The notes below the pieces were generated by a model. That model saw nothing but the letters and a program-made list of their open reading frames with translations. It did not search any database and had not been told where the DNA came from. From WJMT01 sp964445575 (GTDB lineage Bacteria > Acidobacteriota > Aminicenantia > Aminicenantales > Aminicenantaceae): DNA of 16,515 nt. Shown here piece by piece: positions 13,520 through 16,515 of this stretch (position 1 is its first letter; every line of letters begins with the position of its first letter). The translations under genes were made by a program, and so were the position numbers. Location of the stretch: positions 1 to 16,515 of the forward strand of contig CAYULB010000047.1 of assembly GCA_964445575.1 (NCBI GenBank), in the 5' to 3' direction.

Positions 13520-14698
13520 TCACACTTTGAGTTTCTGAAGTCTTTTCACGGCTTCCCTGAGAGTGTCTTCTCTTTTAGCAAAATTAAACCTTATCTGAGT
13601 CAGTCCTTTTCCCCTTCCCGCATAAAAACTGGAGCCGGGAACAACCGCTACTCCGATTTCTCTTGCCAGATACTCGGCAAAAGCTCTGTCTTCTGTCCAT
13701 GGTTCCCGGTCGTATTTGTTTTTATCCCACCTGATCTGGGTAAAATCCGCCATAACATAGTAGGAACCTCGAGGTTTATAGTATTTCATTCCCCTCTCAT
13801 CCAGGACATCCAGCAGCAGTTTTCTTCTTCGGGCATATTCTTCCCTCATTTTCTGATAAAAACTTATGGGAAACTCCAGAGCTTTTATTCCAGCAGCCTG
13901 AAAAGGGGCAGGAGCACAAACAGTCAAATAGTCATGAACTTTCCTTATAGGGTTGGTCAAATCAGGACAAGCCACTACCCACCCCACTCTCCACCCAGTC
14001 ACTGAATAGGTCTTTCCAAGGCCGCTGATGGTCACGGTCCGCTCCTCCATGCCGTCAATGCTGGCTGGACTTACAGGCGGGATCGGGTCATAGTATATGT
14101 GCTCATATATCTCGTCACTTACCACCACAAGTCCATATTTTTGACACAGTTCTGCTATTTTAAGAAGCTCCTCCTTAGAAAACACTTTGCCGTTTGGGTT
14201 CTGAGGAGTATTCACTATGATCAATCTTGTTCTCTGGTTGATAAGACTTTCCAATTTATCAAAATCAATATGATAGTCAGGAAGCGTTTGTTCCATAAAA
14301 ACAGGCTTCACTCCCGCCATATAGCAATCCGGGACATAATTTTCATACCAGGGTTCAAAAATTATGACCTCCTCTCCCGGGTCAGTAAGAGCCAGTACTG
14401 CGGCCATCACCGCCTCACTCACTCCACAGGTCACAGTGACTTCTTGCTCTGGATCTGTGGGAATCTTATTGAATTCGGATGTTTTTTTAGCCACAGCCTC
14501 CCTAAATTCGAGTGAGCCAAATGGAAAAGTGTACTGATTTTTTTTTTCGTAAATGGCTTTTTTTGCTGCAGCAAGGATTTCCCGGGGCGGATCAAAATCA
14601 GGAAGACCCTGGGACAGATTAATGGCTCCGGCTTCATCTCCCAGCCGGGTCATCTCTCTGATCACGGATTCCTGAAACGGCTTGACTCTTTCAGCCAT
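13520..14698 (-). CDS. PLP-dependent aminotransferase, class I (KAT/methionine aminotransferase-like)
   Basis: I chose the ATG at 14698 (392 residues) because AAGGAGA lies just before it; a longer reading from 14785 adds 29 unrelated residues. Fold-type I landmarks are INLSQGLPDFDPP at the N-terminus, N167 in NTPQNPNGKV, D195 and Y198 in VSDEIYEHIYY, the Schiff-base lysine K229 in SGLGKTYSVTGWRVG, and R370 in IRFNFA binding the substrate carboxylate. SQGLPDFDPP together with SGLGKTYSVTGWR is typical of the kynurenine/glutamine transaminase K and methionine aminotransferase (YbdL) branch. Substrate is uncertain; transamination of methionine or a keto acid such as 4-methylthio-2-oxobutanoate would fit the surrounding methyltransferase genes. 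It is divergent from the activation-domain gene. Confidence 0.85.
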   Translation of the reverse strand: MAERVKPFQESVIREMTRLGDEAGAINLSQGLPDFDPPREILAAAKKAIYEKKNQYTFPFGSLEFREAVAKKTSEFNKIPTDPEQEVTVTCGVSEAVMAAVLALTDPGEEVIIFEPWYENYVPDCYMAGVKPVFMEQTLPDYHIDFDKLESLINQRTRLIIVNTPQNPNGKVFSKEELLKIAELCQKYGLVVVSDEIYEHIYYDPIPPVSPASIDGMEERTVTISGLGKTYSVTGWRVGWVVACPDLTNPIRKVHDYLTVCAPAPFQAAGIKALEFPISFYQKMREEYARRRKLLLDVLDERGMKYYKPRGSYYVMADFTQIRWDKNKYDREPWTEDRAFAEYLAREIGVAVVPGSSFYAGRGKGLTQIRFNFAKREDTLREAVKRLQKLKV

Positions 14699-14795
14699 TT
14701 TTATTTCTCCTTCATTTTTATAAAAACAGTGAATTGTGAATAATGAGTTGTAAGGCGTTAAAAATCTGAACGGAGCACAAACCATATTTGAATTT

Positions 14796-14828
14796 CATCG
14801 CCGTTTTTTTATGAATTATCCAGGTTTA
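14796..14828 (+). repeat. Dispersed intergenic repeat, copy C
   Basis: CATCGCCGTTTTTTTATGAA (14796-14815) followed by TTATCCAGGTTTA repeats the core and right arm of copies A and B. AAACC at 14779-14783 may be the remnant of the facing arm. It sits in the divergent region between the aminotransferase and the activation-domain gene, oriented toward the latter, and ends 19 bp before its ATG. Confidence 0.65.
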
Positions 14829-14847
14829 ATGATATTATAATATAATA

Positions 14848-15450
14848 ATGAATGAAAAATACACTTTTCTAAATGACTTTAAAGTTCATGTGGAAGACAA
14901 GCGGATTCTGGTGCGTCTCGGTTATAAACCTAAATCCAGTGAAATCAATTCTTCTGTAAGCCAATACCTTGAAGAATTCAAGTCAAAATTACCAGAACTT
15001 ATTGAACCTAAAGCTGTCTACACCATTCTTGATTACAAGGAAACCAACAAGCATCCTGTTTTTAAAGGAGCTGAGAAAGTTTCCTTGTGTCTTTGTACAA
15101 TAGGGCCAGAACTGGAAGAAGAATGTTCCCGGTATACCAAAAACGGCGACATTTTAAAAGGATTTGTCCTGGACTCATTTGGTTCTGAAGCAGCAGAAGA
15201 TGTTGCCAGACAAAGCGACCACATCATCACCACAAAAGCAAGAGATATGAACCTGTGGCCCAGCAAAAGATTCAGTCCAGGTTATGGAATATGGGATATC
15301 AAAGAGCAGAAATATGTTTTTGATGTGCTTCCTGCTGATAAAGTGGGCGTAAGTCTAACAGAGACCTTTATGATGGTTCCGCGTAAATCTATTTCTTTTA
15401 GAATCAACTTTTATAAAAATAAAGAATCTTCCACCCGAAGCTTTCAATAA
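14848..15450 (+). CDS. Free-standing MetH-type cobalamin reactivation (activation) domain protein
   Basis: 200 residues that match the SAM-binding activation domain of vitamin B12-dependent methionine synthase, here without any other MetH domain. LCTIGPELEEECSRYTKNGD (82-101) and DSFGSEAAEDVARQ are family landmarks, and KRFSPGYGIWDI (140-151) with LPADKVGVSLTETFMMVPRKS (161-181) is the SAM-site region. In MetH the domain remethylates oxidised cob(II)alamin using SAM and an electron donor such as flavodoxin. Free-standing versions are known (for example in Thermotoga, beside a MetH lacking the domain). It could repair the corrinoid protein at 11349 in place of an ATP-dependent RamA-type activator. 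No Shine-Dalgarno is visible; two TATAAT boxes (14836-14841 and 14841-14846) crowd the ATG, so a leaderless mRNA is possible. Confidence 0.88.
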   Translation: MNEKYTFLNDFKVHVEDKRILVRLGYKPKSSEINSSVSQYLEEFKSKLPELIEPKAVYTILDYKETNKHPVFKGAEKVSLCLCTIGPELEEECSRYTKNGDILKGFVLDSFGSEAAEDVARQSDHIITTKARDMNLWPSKRFSPGYGIWDIKEQKYVFDVLPADKVGVSLTETFMMVPRKSISFRINFYKNKESSTRSFQ

Positions 15451-15596
15451 GTTAAAAACCGAACCATCCCCCAACCCTTCTGGATCCTTCACAGAACCAG
15501 ATAAAGTTTGGGTGAAGCTTGTGCTTTCTGGGGATAATCAGCGGCCTGAAGAACCAGCTTGCCTGAGGAACGGATAAAAGCACAAGCCTTTACGGA
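15451..15596. other. Convergent intergenic region with two strong stems, no gene seen
   Basis: GCTTGTGCTTT (15517-15527) and AAAGCACAAGC (15577-15587) are perfect 11-bp inverted copies with a 49-nt loop. Just upstream, CCCAA/TTGGG (15470-15474, 15508-15512) encloses TCTGG/CCAGA (15479-15483, 15497-15501). No open frame fits any known protein. It lies between two converging genes, so it may end both transcripts, or it may be a small structured RNA or a short mobile palindrome. Confidence 0.45.
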
Positions 15597-15917
15597 TTAT
15601 TCGCCTTTGGTCTTGGTGTGGATAGGCTCGACCAGAAGCACCCAGGCCGGCTTATCTGATCGGGAGCGGTGCCTGGTCCCTCTTTTTACCAAATAAGATT
15701 CCATTTCATTTAATTCAACTGAGCCCTCGGCGGTGTCAATAAATATCTTTCCCTTTAAAACTAAAAAGAGCTCGTCTTCAAATCTGTGAGTGTGCCAGTT
15801 ATAAGTTCCCTGAATTTTTGCGATCCGCAGCGCCACATCATGAATTTTTGTGATTTCCTTAGGTTCCCAAGGTGAATCTATCCTTTTGACCCAATCCTTT
15901 AGATTTATTTTATCCAT
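15597..15917 (-). CDS. Small single-domain cupin
   Basis: 106 residues with one conserved beta-barrel. YNWHTHRFEDELFLVLKGK (residues 39-57) holds the first cupin motif, HxH with a downstream Glu as likely metal ligands. GTRHRSRSDKPAWVLLVEP is the second motif, with its histidine. The RGTRH.... signature and size match uncharacterised cupins that bind a divalent metal; these include sugar-binding, isomerase and stress-linked members, so no reaction can be assigned. It is a single gene with its own promoter at 15929-15956 and a very short leader. The final segment HTKTKGE is typical of this small group. Confidence 0.8.
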   Translation of the reverse strand: MDKINLKDWVKRIDSPWEPKEITKIHDVALRIAKIQGTYNWHTHRFEDELFLVLKGKIFIDTAEGSVELNEMESYLVKRGTRHRSRSDKPAWVLLVEPIHTKTKGE

Positions 15918-15928
15918 GTTCTTTTTAT

Positions 15929-15956
15929 ATCATATGAAATGAAGGACTTGAGTCAA
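15929..15956 (-). promoter_or_regulatory. Sigma-70 type promoter of the cupin gene
   Basis: On the minus strand, TTGACT (15956-15951), a 16-bp spacer and TATGAT (15934-15929). The -10 box ends 12 bases before the ATG at 15917, so the leader is only a few bases long and lacks a good ribosome site. Confidence 0.55.
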
Positions 15957-16001
15957 GACCTAATTTTTGGGGCGGCTCTGAAAAGTGATTTTTTGCTTTC
16001 T

Positions 16002-16433
16002 TTAGACTATATCCACCAGTTCAATTTTGAAATTAAGCTCTTTGCCGGCTAAAGGATGATTGGCATCCACCTGGATGGAATCTTTCTTGACTTCTGTGAC
16101 CGTCACAGGAACTGCTTTTCCCTTATTATCCATCAACCTGAGCATGGACCCTTTTTTGGGATTCATACCCTCGGGAATTTTATCTTTGGGAACATCAATA
16201 AGAAGCTTCTCGTCATAACTCCCATAAGCATCATTAGGAGAGACAGAAATATCTTTCTTTTCTCCGGGCTCCATGTCAATGACCGCTTCGTCCACTCCCT
16301 TTATGACCTCACCTAATCCAACTTCAAATTGTAAAGGCTCTTGGTTTTCAGAACTGTCAAAGACTTTTCCGTCTTTAAACCGACCGGTATAATGAAGTTT
16401 GACTTTGTCTCCTTCTTTAACTTTCTTGGTCAT
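16002..16433 (-). CDS. FKBP-type peptidyl-prolyl isomerase, SlyD-like
   Basis: 143 residues. The split FKBP domain is seen as VKLHYTGRFKDGKVFDSS (about 11-28), then PLQFEVGLGEVIKGVDEAVIDM, and the closing strand ELNFKIELVDIV. The inserted chaperone (IF) domain lies between, from VPKDKIPEGMNPKKG to VDANHPLAGKEL; NHPLAGK is a hallmark of the SlyD group. It catalyses proline cis-trans isomerisation and holds folding intermediates in the cytoplasm. The histidine-rich nickel-binding tail of E. coli SlyD is absent, so no metal-delivery role is implied. AGGAGT precedes the ATG with normal spacing. The promoter would lie near the window end. Confidence 0.92.
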   Translation of the reverse strand: MTKKVKEGDKVKLHYTGRFKDGKVFDSSENQEPLQFEVGLGEVIKGVDEAVIDMEPGEKKDISVSPNDAYGSYDEKLLIDVPKDKIPEGMNPKKGSMLRLMDNKGKAVPVTVTEVKKDSIQVDANHPLAGKELNFKIELVDIV

Positions 16434-16515
16434 AATAGACTCCTATTCATACTAATTTTTTCAAATCACTCTTTAAGGGCTAACCAAAAGATGAGATGAA
16501 TTTACTTATATTGTT

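Noticed and set aside
14099..14515. 138-codon open frame on the plus strand
   Set aside because: It is a shadow of the aminotransferase coding region; the minus-strand protein has all expected PLP-site residues.
1..16515. CRISPR array, tRNA or rRNA genes
   Set aside because: No regularly spaced direct repeats, no tRNA-like arm sets and no rRNA segments were recognised by eye on either strand.

Overview
The window comes from a moderately AT-rich, heterotrophic bacterium that carries a VWA-domain protein tail of the kind common in Acidobacteriota, a two-lobed M16 lipoprotein peptidase, a GH127 arabinofuranosidase and a folate-poor set of corrinoid methyltransferase parts. Candidatus Aminicenantes or a nearby Acidobacteriota-like lineage fits best. 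That is inference from gene content; there is no rRNA here to prove it.

Layout. Positions 1-2400 are an accessory patch. It holds a frameshifted VWA-protein tail, an AbiEii-type nucleotidyltransferase overlapping a DUF6922-like small protein on the minus strand, an unrelated AbiEi antitoxin remnant fused in frame to a transposase C-terminal fragment, and a minus-strand transposase tail facing it. queH (epoxyqueuosine reductase) closes the patch. Positions 2400-6290 carry a stand-alone homocysteine S-methyltransferase-type gene behind a near-consensus sigma-70 promoter, then the M16 peptidase. Positions 6291-9090 (minus) hold the GH127 enzyme and, upstream of it, a NYN/LOTUS protein. A 266-bp divergent region with a promoter, two matching palindromes and a repeat copy separates these from a SatD-family gene. 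Positions 10157-13479 read like one transcription unit: galactokinase, corrinoid protein, MttB-superfamily methyltransferase. A minus-strand PLP aminotransferase and a plus-strand MetH-activation-domain protein follow, then a cupin and a SlyD-like FKBP, both on the minus strand.

How the genes may work together. Four genes (2482-3369, 11349-11999, 12010-13479, 14848-15450) supply the thiol methyl acceptor, the corrinoid carrier, a methylamine or betaine-type methyl donor enzyme, and a SAM-type reactivator. Together they could form a dispersed, pterin-free route that moves methyl groups from a quaternary amine to homocysteine or another thiol. The nearby aminotransferase could act on methionine-type amino acids.

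Regulation and repeats. Two promoters share TTGACA, a 17-bp spacer and TATTAT. A dispersed intergenic repeat occurs three times, and its best copy is a 49-bp inverted repeat. The convergent gap 15451-15596 contains long perfect stems and no gene.
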